NCBI RefSeq assembly: GCF_017745675.1
Contig: NZ_JAFLJM010000013.1
Span: forward strand, 96,370-160,369
Length of the DNA stretch: 64,000 nucleotides
Reading direction: 5' to 3'
DNA from: Alkalihalobacillus sp. BA299
GTDB taxonomy: Bacteria; Bacillota; Bacilli; Bacillales; Bacillaceae_F
Below, one piece after another: positions 36,173 through 45,437 of the stretch. How positions within the stretch are numbered: the first letter of the stretch is position 1; each line of letters starts with the position of its first letter. The position numbers and the translations under genes are program-made. The notes under the pieces were generated by a model. It was not told the origin of the DNA, searched no databases, and worked only from the letters and a program-made list of their open reading frames with translations.

Positions 36173-37630
36173 GTGATTAAACTTTCTAATAGTCAAGTAG
36201 AACAGGCTTTATATCAGAATGCTTTTGAGTATGCCTCTAACGGTAAAGCAATCGTTACGTTAGATGGAAGGCTTTATATGGTTAATAGGACATTATGTAA
36301 TATTTTAGGCTTTTCTAAAGCCGATTTACATAATCTATATTTACCACAACTCTGTCATCCTGATGATCTACAGAAGACTACATACTTATTTAATGGTAAT
36401 CCTCCTGATATTGAAGGTAAAATTATTATTGATCAACGATTTATACAAAAAAATGGTGACGAGATTTGGGTAGCATTACATTTTTCGTTGCTAAACATGC
36501 AAGAAAACAAAGATACGTCTCTCTACCTTGTTGATATTTATGATATTAGTAAACAAATTGAAAAAGAGAAAGAATTGAAGAAGTTTCATCAAATTCATCA
36601 ATTAATCTTAGATTCCATCTCAGATGGCATCTATGGAATAGATTTAAATGCTAATGTCATCTTTTGGAATAAAGCAGCTGAAGAGATGGTAGGTTTTGAA
36701 CGGGAAGAATTGATAGGAAGTAATTTCCATGATTTAATTCACCACACGAATAAGCAAGGTGAGAACGTTTCAATTGAAGAATGCCCAGTATATAAATCGT
36801 TAAGAACTGGGGAAATTATCCACGTAGCAGACGATGTATTTTGGCGAAAAGATGGATCAAGCTTTGATGTAGAGTATATGACAAATCCGATTATAGAAAA
36901 TGATCAATATATTGGCTCAGTTGTTACGTTTAGAGATATAACGGAAATTAAAAAGACAAAGGAATTTCTACAGAAATCAGAAAAACTATCATTAGTCGGG
37001 CAGATGGCAGCAGGCATTGCCCATGAAATTCGAAATCCTTTGACCTCCTTAAAGGGGTTTTTACAACTTATCCAATCGGGGGAATCAGAGAAACAACTTT
37101 ATTATAAAATCATGAATGAAGAATTTAATCGAATTGAATTAATACTAAATGAATTACTCTTATTAGCTAAACCAAATGCAACAACATTAAGTGACAAAAA
37201 TATAATTGCAATTCTAGACCAAGTAGTGGCTATCCTTCAACCACAATGTAATATACAAAATGTACAAATTAATTGTAATTATTCTGAAGCAGAACTATTA
37301 GTTAATTGTGATGAGAACCAATTAAAGCAAGTGTTTATCAACTTAATCAAAAATGCGATTGATGCAATGCCAAATGGCGGTGAAATTTCCCTTGAAGTTA
37401 AACGAGAAGAGGATCAGGTGATGATTAGCGTAAAGGATCAAGGAATTGGCATACCTGAGGACAAACTTGAAGCGATTGGCCGACCATTTTTCTCAATGAA
37501 AGAAAACGGTACGGGTTTGGGACTGATGATCTCATTTGGCATCATTGAAAATCACAATGGAAAAATATCAGTAACGAGTAAAGAAAATATTGGTACGACG
37601 TTTACTGTGAATTTTCCTTATCCTTATTGA
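36173..37630 (+). CDS. PAS-domain sensor histidine kinase, sporulation-kinase type
   Basis: About 485-aa soluble kinase with no membrane segment. Two PAS domains: residues about 5-130 (LYMVNRTLCNILGFSKADL) and about 145-265 (VIFWNKAAEEMVGFEREELIGSNF). Then comes HisKA with the phospho-His near 284 (AAGIAHEIRNPLTSLKGFLQL), then HATPase motifs N (NLIKNAIDAMPNGG), G1 (DQGIGIP) and G2 (GTGLGLMIS). Layout resembles B. subtilis KinA/KinE, which feed Spo0F. No response regulator is adjacent, as is usual for these orphans. GTG at 36173 has GGAGG 8 bases upstream; ATG 36158 lies before that site. Confidence 0.9.
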   Translation: MIKLSNSQVEQALYQNAFEYASNGKAIVTLDGRLYMVNRTLCNILGFSKADLHNLYLPQLCHPDDLQKTTYLFNGNPPDIEGKIIIDQRFIQKNGDEIWVALHFSLLNMQENKDTSLYLVDIYDISKQIEKEKELKKFHQIHQLILDSISDGIYGIDLNANVIFWNKAAEEMVGFEREELIGSNFHDLIHHTNKQGENVSIEECPVYKSLRTGEIIHVADDVFWRKDGSSFDVEYMTNPIIENDQYIGSVVTFRDITEIKKTKEFLQKSEKLSLVGQMAAGIAHEIRNPLTSLKGFLQLIQSGESEKQLYYKIMNEEFNRIELILNELLLLAKPNATTLSDKNIIAILDQVVAILQPQCNIQNVQINCNYSEAELLVNCDENQLKQVFINLIKNAIDAMPNGGEISLEVKREEDQVMISVKDQGIGIPEDKLEAIGRPFFSMKENGTGLGLMISFGIIENHNGKISVTSKENIGTTFTVNFPYPY

Positions 37631-37689
37631 CTTTCTTTCGGAATAAGGTATATTTATTTAAAATTCCGAATAAATTAGAGGTGTAAATT

Positions 37690-38895
37690 ATGAAATATGC
37701 ATTTGCAAAACGAGTACGTCATCTTCAATCTTCGGCTGTTCGAGATATTTTAAAGGTAGTTTCAAAAGGAAATGTCATTTCATTTGCAGGCGGCCTACCT
37801 GACGATGATTTGTTTCCTCTTGATGGTATTAGAGAAGCTTTTGAGGAAACATTCAGGTCTGGGAAGAAGTCATTACAATATATTGAAACAGAAGGGTTTC
37901 TGCCACTTCGAGAATTATTAATTGAGCGGATGAAGCGAAAAAATATTGATTGCTACAATTCAGAAGAAATATTACTAACGACTGGTTCGCAGCAAGCGAT
38001 TGATTTATTTTCTCGGGTAACGTTTAATCCTGGAGATATTATTCTAACTGAAAATCCGACCTACCTAGCAGCACTACAAGTTTTTGAATCATATGAGGCG
38101 AAAGTCATTCCAGTAGAGTCCGATGAGCATGGTATGGTTGAATATGATTTAATACAAAAAATTAAAAAATATAAACCGAAGTGCATATATGTTGTTCCTA
38201 CCTTTTCAAATCCAGCGGGAAAAGTGTGGTCGAACGAGCGTAGAAAAATGGTCTTAAGACTCGCACAAAAATATCATGTGATTATTTTTGAAGATGACCC
38301 TTACGGTGATATACAATTTGATCCAAATGAAACGTATTATCCAATTGCTTCTTTTGATGAAGAAGGTACGCATGTTTTATATACAAGTACGTTTTCTAAA
38401 ACAGCAGTGCCTGCATTGAGAACAGGGTGGATTGCTGGACCACATCAAATTATTAGAATTATGTCCCAAGCGAAGCAGGCAAATGATTTACATTCGAATT
38501 CCTTATCGCAACAAGCGCTATTTCATTTGTGTAATAATTTTGATTTGGATGGGCATATTCGTAATTTGATAGAGGTGTACCAATCTAGGATGAACATTAT
38601 GTTACGTGAATTAGAAAAAGCAAACCTCCCTGGCATGTCTTATGTCGTTCCAAAAGGCGGTATGTTTTTTTGGATCGAACTAGATAAAAGAATTAATACA
38701 ACAGAATTACTTAACATAGCGGTAAAAAAAGGTGTTGCCTATGTTCCAGGAGCTCCTTTTTACGTAGGAAAAGGGAAGCAAAACACATTGCGCTTAAACT
38801 ATACCCACTCGACTCCGGAAAAGTTAGAAGCAGGAATGAAAATATTAACAGATGTCATTAAGGAGCATACTCCGTCTAAAGAAATTGTACGATAG
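37690..38895 (+). CDS. PLP-dependent aminotransferase, class I/II (MocR/2-aminoadipate type)
   Basis: 401-aa fold-type I aminotransferase without the N-terminal wHTH of MocR regulators, so an enzyme. Seen: VISFAGGLPDDDLFP near the start, TTGSQQAIDLFSRV, the YVVPTFSNPAG substrate loop, FEDDPYGDIQF, and the PLP lysine near residue 236 in STFSKTAVPALRTGWI. The C-terminal LRLNYTHSTPE carries the substrate-carboxylate Arg. Likely acts on branched-chain or aromatic amino acids or 2-aminoadipate. GAGGTG 8 bases before the ATG. Confidence 0.9.
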   Translation: MKYAFAKRVRHLQSSAVRDILKVVSKGNVISFAGGLPDDDLFPLDGIREAFEETFRSGKKSLQYIETEGFLPLRELLIERMKRKNIDCYNSEEILLTTGSQQAIDLFSRVTFNPGDIILTENPTYLAALQVFESYEAKVIPVESDEHGMVEYDLIQKIKKYKPKCIYVVPTFSNPAGKVWSNERRKMVLRLAQKYHVIIFEDDPYGDIQFDPNETYYPIASFDEEGTHVLYTSTFSKTAVPALRTGWIAGPHQIIRIMSQAKQANDLHSNSLSQQALFHLCNNFDLDGHIRNLIEVYQSRMNIMLRELEKANLPGMSYVVPKGGMFFWIELDKRINTTELLNIAVKKGVAYVPGAPFYVGKGKQNTLRLNYTHSTPEKLEAGMKILTDVIKEHTPSKEIVR

Positions 38896-38936
38896 AATAA
38901 AAGGAATACATTTAAATTTTAAATACAAGAGGCATC

Positions 38937-38959
38937 GGCAGGGCATTATTGCTCCTGCC
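38937..38959 (+). terminator. Terminator of the aminotransferase gene
   Basis: GGCAGG..CCTGCC hairpin with an 11-base loop, followed by TTATTTAAT. Confidence 0.65.
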
Positions 38960-39112
38960 TTATTTAATATAATAAGAGGTATAAATTTCGCATAGTGTTG
39001 GATATAAGTATCTATTTAAATAACAAACTATTTTGAAAATAATTGTCGGATTATTAATTCTTTTGTATAGTAGAGGTAGAGATTGTTAAATAGGTATGAA
39101 GGAGATTATATA

Positions 39113-40225
39113 ATGGTAGAGGTAGAAGACAAATTTTGTAAATATTTAGAGGTAAATACAGAAAGATTTCTTTCCTATTGGAGGAGAAATGTACGTATTT
39201 CTGATGCTGACCTATTTTCAGATACTGTTCAAGATAATGGGAAAGCTATGTTTGAGCTCCTAATATATTGTTTGAAAAACCCTTACCAAGATGAAGTAGT
39301 TAAAGACCTAGCATATAAAGTTGCGATCGAACGTGCGACAACTGACGTAAATATCGGTGAATTTATTTACAATGTGAACCTAGGGAGAAGTGTTATTTTT
39401 CAATCACTAGAAGAAATTGATTTATCAGTGAAAAGCTTGCAACCGATTATTAATAAAATTAATTTTTGTTTTGATCAATTTATATACCATGCTGTATATA
39501 AGTATACTGAACTAAAAGATGTACAATTACAAGATAAAAACTTATTTATAGAGCAATCTCATAAAGATCGATTGACACTCCTTGGTCAAATGTCTTCAAG
39601 TTTTGTCCATGAATTTAGGAATCCGCTGACTGCTGTAATGGGGTTTGTAAAATTACTGAAAGAAGAAGACAAAGAGGTTAAATATATAGATATCATTATG
39701 CATGAATTGGAACAATTAAATTTTCGAATCTCTCAATTTTTACTAGCTTCGAGAAGAGATACTAATTCCCATCAGCATAAAGAGGATTTTGATATAAAGG
39801 TGTTAATTGATGAAATTATTGAGTTTGTCTATCCGAGTATTGCTGATGGTGATGTAGTTGTACTGACTGAAATTGGTGAACAGAAAACTGTAAAAGGCTA
39901 CCGTGAGGAAATTCGTCAAGTGTTTATTAACTTAATCATGAACTCAATTGATGCACTAAAGAATAATGATGATAAAAAAGAGATCAAAATCGAATCAAAT
40001 GTTACAGCAGATGGGAAAATAAACATTTCAGTTTCAAATAATGGACCTACCATTCCAAAACATGTACAAAGTACGATATTTGAACCATTTTTTACTACCA
40101 AAAAGTTAGGTACAGGTATTGGTCTGTATGTAAGTAAAAAAATTATTGAAAAACATAATGGGGAAATTACTTGTTTTTCTAATGATGAAATTACTACCTT
40201 TACCGTTACTTTACAACTAGAATAA
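39113..40225 (+). CDS. Soluble sensor histidine kinase with a HisK_N-type sensor domain
   Basis: About 370 aa. The N-terminal 145 residues are all-helical (FLSYWRRNVRISDADLF, VAIERATTDVNIGEFIYNVN) and look like the HisK_N domain of Bacillus kinases. Then HisKA with the phospho-His near 166 (SSFVHEFRNPLTAVMGFVKLL), HATPase N box (NLIMNSIDALKNN), G1 (NNGPTIPKHVQ) and G2 (GTGIGLYVSKK). No membrane segment, so a cytosolic signal. No response regulator adjacent; a phosphorelay role is plausible. ATG 39113 has AAGGAG upstream; an upstream TTG at 39083 lacks it. Confidence 0.88.
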   Translation: MVEVEDKFCKYLEVNTERFLSYWRRNVRISDADLFSDTVQDNGKAMFELLIYCLKNPYQDEVVKDLAYKVAIERATTDVNIGEFIYNVNLGRSVIFQSLEEIDLSVKSLQPIINKINFCFDQFIYHAVYKYTELKDVQLQDKNLFIEQSHKDRLTLLGQMSSSFVHEFRNPLTAVMGFVKLLKEEDKEVKYIDIIMHELEQLNFRISQFLLASRRDTNSHQHKEDFDIKVLIDEIIEFVYPSIADGDVVVLTEIGEQKTVKGYREEIRQVFINLIMNSIDALKNNDDKKEIKIESNVTADGKINISVSNNGPTIPKHVQSTIFEPFFTTKKLGTGIGLYVSKKIIEKHNGEITCFSNDEITTFTVTLQLE

Positions 40226-40229
40226 ATAA

Positions 40230-40266
40230 ACAAAGCGTGTATGTCAGTTTAACACACACGCTTTTT
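40230..40266. terminator. Bidirectional terminator between the kinase and NSS transporter genes
   Basis: AAAGCGTGT and ACACGCTTT pair, with A and T tracts at both ends, between convergent genes. Confidence 0.83.
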
Positions 40267-40270
40267 GTCG

Positions 40271-41626
40271 TTAAAAAAGTCCGATTGCACTTAAGAAAAT
40301 CAGCACGATTGCGATTGGAGCGATAAATCGAAGGATAAAAATCCAAAGGTGGCCAATGAATGTATCACCGAAATCAGATTCTTTCATCGCCTCTGACTTA
40401 TTCCAACCCCATCCTACAAATAATGCAATAATTAATCCACCGATTGGTAAAAAAATGTTAGAAGCTAGAAAATCCATACTATCCAATATACTTTTATTAA
40501 AGATGGTAATATGTGACCAAGCTCCTAAGCCTAAAGAAGAAGGGATGCCAAGTAAGAAAATTATGCTACCAATAACGATGGTAGCAAACCTACGACTCCA
40601 GCTAAATCTTCTAATAAAATAAGCCACAGCAACTTCAAGAAGTGAAACAGCTGATGAAAGACCAGCTGCTACTAGTAAGAAGAAGAAGGCTAATCCGACC
40701 AATCCACCAAGTGCTATGCTATCAAAAATATCAGGAAGTGTCACAAAGGCAAGGCCTGCACCATAGCCCGGTTCAATTCCAAAAGCAAAAACAGCCGGGA
40801 AAATCATAATTCCAGCAATAACTGCAAACAATGTATCCAGTGATGCTACGCTGTATGCGGCACCAGGTAATTTTTCTTCTTTTGATAAATAACTACCATA
40901 CGTTATAAGGGCTCCCATACCTAAGCTGAGAGAGAAAAATGCTTGACCTAGTCCTGCTAAGTATACTTCTGGATTTTTGAAGGCAGACCAGTCAGGTGAA
41001 AATAAAAATAATAGTCCTTCTTTAGCCCCTCCTAACGTTAAACTGTACCCTGCTAAAACAATCAATAAAACTGCTAGAATAGGCATTAAAATTTTATTTG
41101 TTTTTTCAATCCCATTTTTTACCCCAATTAATACTACGGCAATTGTAAGTCCCATAAAAATAAATTGCCAAATAATTGGGTAAGTAGGATGGGTAATGAA
41201 GGTATCAAAATAAGCTCCGTATCCTTCAGATGGAGCGCTCCACAGTGTACCTGTTAAATAATTAGTAAAATAAAATAAAGTCCAACCCGCAATTACTCCA
41301 TAAAAAGAAAGAATAATGAACGCTGAAGCTACTCCTATAAATCCACCAATTACCCAGGGTTTTCTTGGCGCCAGTGTTTGAAATGAACCAACGACATCAC
41401 TCTGCGCACGTCGGCCGATTGTAAATTCTGCCATTAAGATGGGAATACCGATTAATATTATACAAAGAAAATAAATTATTAAAAATGCGGCTCCGCCATT
41501 CTCTCCTGTTACATAAGAAAAACGCCATATATTACCTAGCCCAACAGCTGACCCCATGGCTGCCAAAATAAATCCTAGGCGTGATCCCCATTGTTCTCTT
41601 GGTTGATTTCCTAGTTGATTATTCAA
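40271..41626 (-). CDS. Neurotransmitter:sodium symporter (NSS/SNF) family transporter
   Basis: 451-aa membrane protein of the LeuT fold with about eleven helices. Seen: SRLGFILAAMGSAVGLGNIWRFSYVTGENGGAAF in TM1, carrying the unwound segment that binds substrate and Na+, and the TM6-8 region SLSLGMGALITYGSYL. Bacterial members take up amino acids with Na+. B. subtilis YhdH and YocR are of this kind. The start is TTG at 41626, seven bases after GGAGG. The substrate is not deducible. Confidence 0.93.
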   Translation of the reverse strand: MNNQLGNQPREQWGSRLGFILAAMGSAVGLGNIWRFSYVTGENGGAAFLIIYFLCIILIGIPILMAEFTIGRRAQSDVVGSFQTLAPRKPWVIGGFIGVASAFIILSFYGVIAGWTLFYFTNYLTGTLWSAPSEGYGAYFDTFITHPTYPIIWQFIFMGLTIAVVLIGVKNGIEKTNKILMPILAVLLIVLAGYSLTLGGAKEGLLFLFSPDWSAFKNPEVYLAGLGQAFFSLSLGMGALITYGSYLSKEEKLPGAAYSVASLDTLFAVIAGIMIFPAVFAFGIEPGYGAGLAFVTLPDIFDSIALGGLVGLAFFFLLVAAGLSSAVSLLEVAVAYFIRRFSWSRRFATIVIGSIIFLLGIPSSLGLGAWSHITIFNKSILDSMDFLASNIFLPIGGLIIALFVGWGWNKSEAMKESDFGDTFIGHLWIFILRFIAPIAIVLIFLSAIGLF

Positions 41627-41740
41627 GAAATTTCCTCCTTTAAACCGTTAAAGATAAACAAGCGATATTAATATAACATAAAATTTAAATATATTCGACA
41701 TAGTTTGACATATTTCTTTAGTTTGGGAGAAAAAACAAAA

Positions 41741-41780
41741 AAGACTTAAAGTAAGTGTAGTGTACCCTTACTTTAAGTCT
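41741..41780. terminator. Strong hairpin at the 3' end of the lemA/htpX remnant
   Basis: AGACTTAAAGTAAG pairs perfectly with CTTACTTTAAGTCT around a 10-base loop. Probably the old terminator of the minus-strand operon. Confidence 0.75.
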
Positions 41781-42085
41781 GATAATCATTAACTACATTA
41801 GGACTTGGATCATTAATAATATATATCTTAGGTTGAGGGATTCGAGCTACCATTGCTAGATTTTCAACTGAGTTCCATAAATGTGGATGATCAGTTTTTG
41901 TCGCAACTTCTTTTGCATGGTTCATTCTCATGACGACATTCGTACTTGAAAGCACCATAAATAGTGCATATGCTCCACCAATGACGATCGCCATTACTAT
42001 ACAAATATAGATTTCTTTATATGAAATATAAGTAAATGTTGCACCAACTGCCATAACAAACAAAATAAATACTGTATCTTCGTAT
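41773..42085 (-). pseudogene. Truncated htpX (M48 family metalloprotease) remnant
   Basis: The frame codes FVMAVGATFTYISYKEIYICI (TM helix), VLSSTNVVMRMNHAKEVATK, HLWNSVENLAMVARIPQPKI and YIINDPSPN, the conserved N-terminal part of HtpX-like proteases. It then breaks off at VVNDYQT before the HExxH zinc motif. The catalytic domain is missing, so no protease can be made. It runs on from a lemA fragment with a frame change, as in the usual lemA-htpX pair. Confidence 0.85.
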
Positions 42086-42359
42086 TGTACTTCATCACGG
42101 TATTATTATAGAGCTGTCTTGCATACGCTATTTCATTTTCTGTTGCGGAAAGCTCTTCTTAAAGCATCATAAAGTTCTGGTTTGCTTTTAAATCCGGGTA
42201 TGCTTCTCTTAGGGCAAATAAATTTTTTAATGCACCCGTTAATTCATTAATTACATTCATCTGTGCTTGTCTAGAGTTTGTAGGAGCTACAATTTTATTA
42301 CGAAGCTCTACGACTAAGAATATCGTTAGGTTTCGTTTTTTTAAAGAATAAGAAAGCAT
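42086..42359 (-). pseudogene. Truncated lemA remnant
   Basis: Minus-strand codons give QAQMNVINELTGALKNLFAL and REAYPDLKANQNFMML, then a TAA where LemA has a Gln codon. In the same frame EELSATENEIAYARQLYNN and TVMKYNTKIQ follow. These are the central LemA blocks. The N-terminal membrane helix and most of both ends are gone, and a nonsense codon interrupts the rest. Together with the htpX piece this is a decayed lemA-htpX locus next to a GC-rich repeat. Confidence 0.85.
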
Positions 42360-42369
42360 AAATTTAGAG

Positions 42370-42604
42370 GATGTCTAGCTGCAGGTGTCATCGGCTCGAG
42401 GTCGCTTCGGTCCATCAAACGTGTCTAAAAGTCAAGACACTAATTGCTGGTCCTCCAGCGCTTGTCGCCGATAAGCAGACACCTTCCGCTTTTCATGTCT
42501 AGCTGCAGGTGTAATCGGCTCGATGAATCTCGCCGTGTTTCCTTTATCTCATACGGTGGGGCTCCAGTCCATACGCCGCTGAACGGGCGCTTGCGTTTTT
42601 CTTG
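42370..42604 (+). repeat. GC-richer structured repeat family 2, copy 1 (unit A + unit B)
   Basis: Non-coding, clearly more GC-rich than its surroundings. Unit A (42370-42494) begins GATGTCTAGCT and ends ACACCTTCCGCTTTTC. It has paired arms AGGTGTC/GACACCT, ATCGGC/GCCGAT, GTGTCT/AGACAC and GCTGG/CCAGC. Unit B (42495-42604) begins ATGTCTAGCT and ends GGGCGCTTGCGTTTTTC, with CTCCAGTCC and CGTGTTTCCTTTATCTC blocks. Related copies lie at 60075, 63278 and 63741. It fills the gap between the lemA remnant and the liv promoter. Confidence 0.85.
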
Positions 42605-42661
42605 GTAAGCTAGTATATACATAATTCAGTTTTGAATTTTCTTAAAATTATAAATTTTGTG

Positions 42662-42691
42662 TTGACATGAACACATGCTCATCTTTATAAT
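42662..42691 (+). promoter_or_regulatory. Sigma-A promoter of the liv/acyl-CoA cluster
   Basis: Perfect TTGACA (42662-42667), an 18-base spacer, and perfect TATAAT (42686-42691). It lies 52 bases before the livG ATG, with a cre immediately downstream. Confidence 0.88.
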
Positions 42692-42693
42692 CA

Positions 42694-42707
42694 TGATAGC
42701 GCTTACA
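42694..42707. promoter_or_regulatory. CcpA cre site overlapping the liv cluster transcription start
   Basis: TGATAGCGCTTACA matches all defined positions of the cre consensus TGWNANCGNTNWCA. It begins 2 bases after the -10 box, where bound CcpA would block initiation, so glucose repression of the cluster is predicted. Confidence 0.82.
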
Positions 42708-42742
42708 AATTACCAGATTAATGAGAAAAAGGGGGAAATTGC

Positions 42743-43513
42743 ATGGGAGCTATATTGGAGGTGGAAAATGTTTCACTTCAATTTGGTGGTGTTAAAGCAT
42801 TGAATGATGTTAGCTACCATATTAATGAAGGTGAAATTTTTTCGCTCATCGGGCCAAATGGTGCCGGAAAAACGAGTATGTTGAATTGCATTAGTGGCTT
42901 ATATCGTCCTTCAAATGGTTCGATTCGTTTCAAAGGCCAAGAAATTTTAAATATGAAGCCTTATAAAAGAACGACGCTAGGTATTTCTAGAGCCTTCCAA
43001 AATATTGCCCTTTTTGCTCATATGTCAGTACTTGATAATTTAAAGTTAGGGCGACACACTTTAATGAAATCAGGTTTATTGAAGGGTGGAATATATTGGG
43101 GAGCAGCACAGAAGGAAGAAGTGGTGCACCGAAGATCGGTAGAAGAGGTGATTGACTTCTTACAATTGCAAGATTATCGTCATACTCCAGTTGGTACTCT
43201 TTCTTATGGGTTACAAAAAAGAGTAGAAGTAGGAAGAGCACTCGCTTTAGAGCCCGAATTAATACTTTTAGATGAGCCAATGGCAGGTATGAATTCCTCC
43301 GAAAAAGAAGATATGTCGAGATTTATATTAGATATGCATGAACTAAAAAATATAACTGTTGTATTAATTGAGCATGATTTAGGGGTTGTTATGGACTTAT
43401 CTGATTCGATTGCCGTACTAGATTTTGGAAAACAAATAGGATTTGGCACTCCTACTGAAATTCAAAATAATCAGGATGTCATTAAAGCTTATATTGGTGA
43501 GGAAGCTATTTAA
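42743..43513 (+). CDS. livG: Branched-chain-type ABC transporter ATPase (LivG)
   Basis: 256-aa cytosolic ATPase of the HAAT importer family. Seen: Walker A GPNGAGKTS near residues 37-45, signature LSYGLQKRVEVGRAL, Walker B ELILLDEPMAGMN, and the H-loop IEHDLG. The long insert between Walker A and signature (GLLKGGIYWGAAQKEEVVH) is typical of LivG. First gene of the cluster, behind a sigma-A promoter with a cre. Its partners are LivH, LivM, LivF and the binding protein downstream; an acyl-CoA ligase gene intervenes. Confidence 0.94.
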   Translation: MGAILEVENVSLQFGGVKALNDVSYHINEGEIFSLIGPNGAGKTSMLNCISGLYRPSNGSIRFKGQEILNMKPYKRTTLGISRAFQNIALFAHMSVLDNLKLGRHTLMKSGLLKGGIYWGAAQKEEVVHRRSVEEVIDFLQLQDYRHTPVGTLSYGLQKRVEVGRALALEPELILLDEPMAGMNSSEKEDMSRFILDMHELKNITVVLIEHDLGVVMDLSDSIAVLDFGKQIGFGTPTEIQNNQDVIKAYIGEEAI

Positions 43514-43531
43514 GGGAGGAGGACTAATAGG

Positions 43532-45433
43532 ATGTCAACAGAAAAAACATTACCCTATCTTTTAATTGAACGAGGAATAAAGATGGGTGACCAAGTAGCA
43601 TTGAGACAAAAAGAGCTCGGTATATGGAATGAAATTACGTGGGCTGAATATTTGGAAAATGTTCGTACATTAAGTTTAGGGCTTGCCTCTGAAATAGGTT
43701 TTAAAAAAGGTGATAAATTAGCCATTCTAGGAGATAATCGACCGCAGTGGTTATATTCGCAGTTGGCCGCACAATGTTTAGGTGGGATTGCAGTAGGAAT
43801 TTACCAAGATGCAATGGGTGATGAGTTGATTTATTACTTAAATCATTGTGATGCAAAAGTTGTCATCGCTGAAGATCAAGAACAGGTAGATAAGCTACTT
43901 GAAATAGAAGATTCGATCCCATTTGTAGAAAAAATAATTTATTACAATAATAAAAGTTTGAGGAAATATACGAATCAAAAATTGATTTATATGAAAGATT
44001 TGCAAGTAAAAGGGGAGGCCTTTGATCAGAAGAATCTAGAGTTTTTTCGTGAAAAAACTGAACAGGTACTCGGAAGTGATGTTGCAATCATTTCGTATAC
44101 ATCTGGTTCAACTGGGGATCCAAAAGGGGTAATGTTAAGTCATAGTAACTTAATCCAGACAGCATTCAGTCTAGCAGAAGTAGATCGTATGGAAGAAAAA
44201 GATGATTACTTATCATTTTTACCACTTGCTTGGATAGGAGAACAAATGATGAGTATAACGATGTCACTTTGTAAAGGAGTAGCAGTCAACTTTCCTGAAC
44301 AACCGACTACTGTACTCAACGATTTGAGAGAAATCGGTCCACACTCATTATTTGCTCCACCAAGGACATATGAAAATATGATTTCAAGATTTAAGCTGAG
44401 AATCGATGGTACGACTTGGTTTAAAAGAAAAGTTTACGAATTTTTTAAGCCGTACGGAAATATAGTGGCAGATGCAAAATTAAACAATAAAAAGGTTACA
44501 TTTACTACGAAATTGATGTATGGGATAGGTGATTTCCTCATCTTTAGTGCTATTCGTGATCATCTTGGATTATCACGAATTAAGCGTGTTTACAATAATG
44601 GAGCTCCACTTGGAGAGGAAGCAATCCATTTCTTTCATTCGCTAGGAGTTAATGTGAAGCAGTGCTACGGTGCAACAGAAGTGTGTGGGATTGCGTTTGT
44701 GCAAAGAGATAATGATATGAGTCTAACAAGTGTCGGACTACCTTTACCAAATACACAAGCTAAAATTTCAGAAGAAAATGAAGTACTTATAAAAAGTCCA
44801 GGTCAATTTATTGGATATTATAAAGAACCATATATCGAAAATTCACTATCAGATGAATGGATTCCATTAGGAGATCACGGAAAGTTGGATGATGATGGTC
44901 ATCTGTATATTAAAGATCAGCTAAAGAGTATTTTTACTACATTAAATGGCGAGACCCTTGCACCAAGCTATTATGAGAATAAGTTAAAAAATAGTCGTTT
45001 TATTAAAGAAGCACTCGTTTACGGTAAGAATAAGCCGTATTTAGTATCGATGATCAACATTGATATGGCAAACGTAGGACGTTGGGCTGAAAAAAATCAA
45101 ATTGTTTATACAACCTATGCGGATTTATCAACAAAAAAGGAAGTGCTCCAATTAATTGAAAAAGAAGTTGCTCGTATTATGAAAGCTATGAAAACTGAAG
45201 CAAAAATTAAAAAGATTGTCATCTTCAATAAAGAGCTTGATGCCGATGATGGTGAACTAACACGTACACAAAAAATCCGTCGTAGTTACTTAGAAGAAAA
45301 ATACCAATCTCTTCTCGAAGGGTTATACTCATCAAACGGTCAAGTGACTTTAACCTACAATGACAGAAATCAAAATGATGTGAATACAAACTTAGAAGTC
45401 ATTGATTTAGATACAAATAAGGAGGTGGCATAA
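43532..45433 (+). CDS. Long-chain-type acyl-CoA synthetase embedded in the importer operon
   Basis: 633-aa AMP-forming ligase. Seen: the P-loop IISYTSGSTGDPKGVMLSH, the A-box LPLAWIGEQMM, YGATEVCG, and the hinge/C-domain GDHGKLDDDGHLYIKDQLKSIFTTLNGE. That last block is closer to the FadD15/bubblegum subgroup than to short-chain enzymes. It lies 18 bases after livG and 4 bases before livH, so it is co-translated with the importer. This suggests the imported solute is a carboxylic acid activated on entry, or that vectorial acylation occurs. Substrate unknown. AGGAGG upstream of the ATG. Confidence 0.9.
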   Translation: MSTEKTLPYLLIERGIKMGDQVALRQKELGIWNEITWAEYLENVRTLSLGLASEIGFKKGDKLAILGDNRPQWLYSQLAAQCLGGIAVGIYQDAMGDELIYYLNHCDAKVVIAEDQEQVDKLLEIEDSIPFVEKIIYYNNKSLRKYTNQKLIYMKDLQVKGEAFDQKNLEFFREKTEQVLGSDVAIISYTSGSTGDPKGVMLSHSNLIQTAFSLAEVDRMEEKDDYLSFLPLAWIGEQMMSITMSLCKGVAVNFPEQPTTVLNDLREIGPHSLFAPPRTYENMISRFKLRIDGTTWFKRKVYEFFKPYGNIVADAKLNNKKVTFTTKLMYGIGDFLIFSAIRDHLGLSRIKRVYNNGAPLGEEAIHFFHSLGVNVKQCYGATEVCGIAFVQRDNDMSLTSVGLPLPNTQAKISEENEVLIKSPGQFIGYYKEPYIENSLSDEWIPLGDHGKLDDDGHLYIKDQLKSIFTTLNGETLAPSYYENKLKNSRFIKEALVYGKNKPYLVSMINIDMANVGRWAEKNQIVYTTYADLSTKKEVLQLIEKEVARIMKAMKTEAKIKKIVIFNKELDADDGELTRTQKIRRSYLEEKYQSLLEGLYSSNGQVTLTYNDRNQNDVNTNLEVIDLDTNKEVA

Positions 45434-45437
45434 AAGT

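Noticed and set aside
42440..42622. ORFs across the GC-rich repeats (also 63763-63960)
   Set aside because: Non-homologous frames in different repeat copies and no RBS; the conserved feature is base pairing, not protein.
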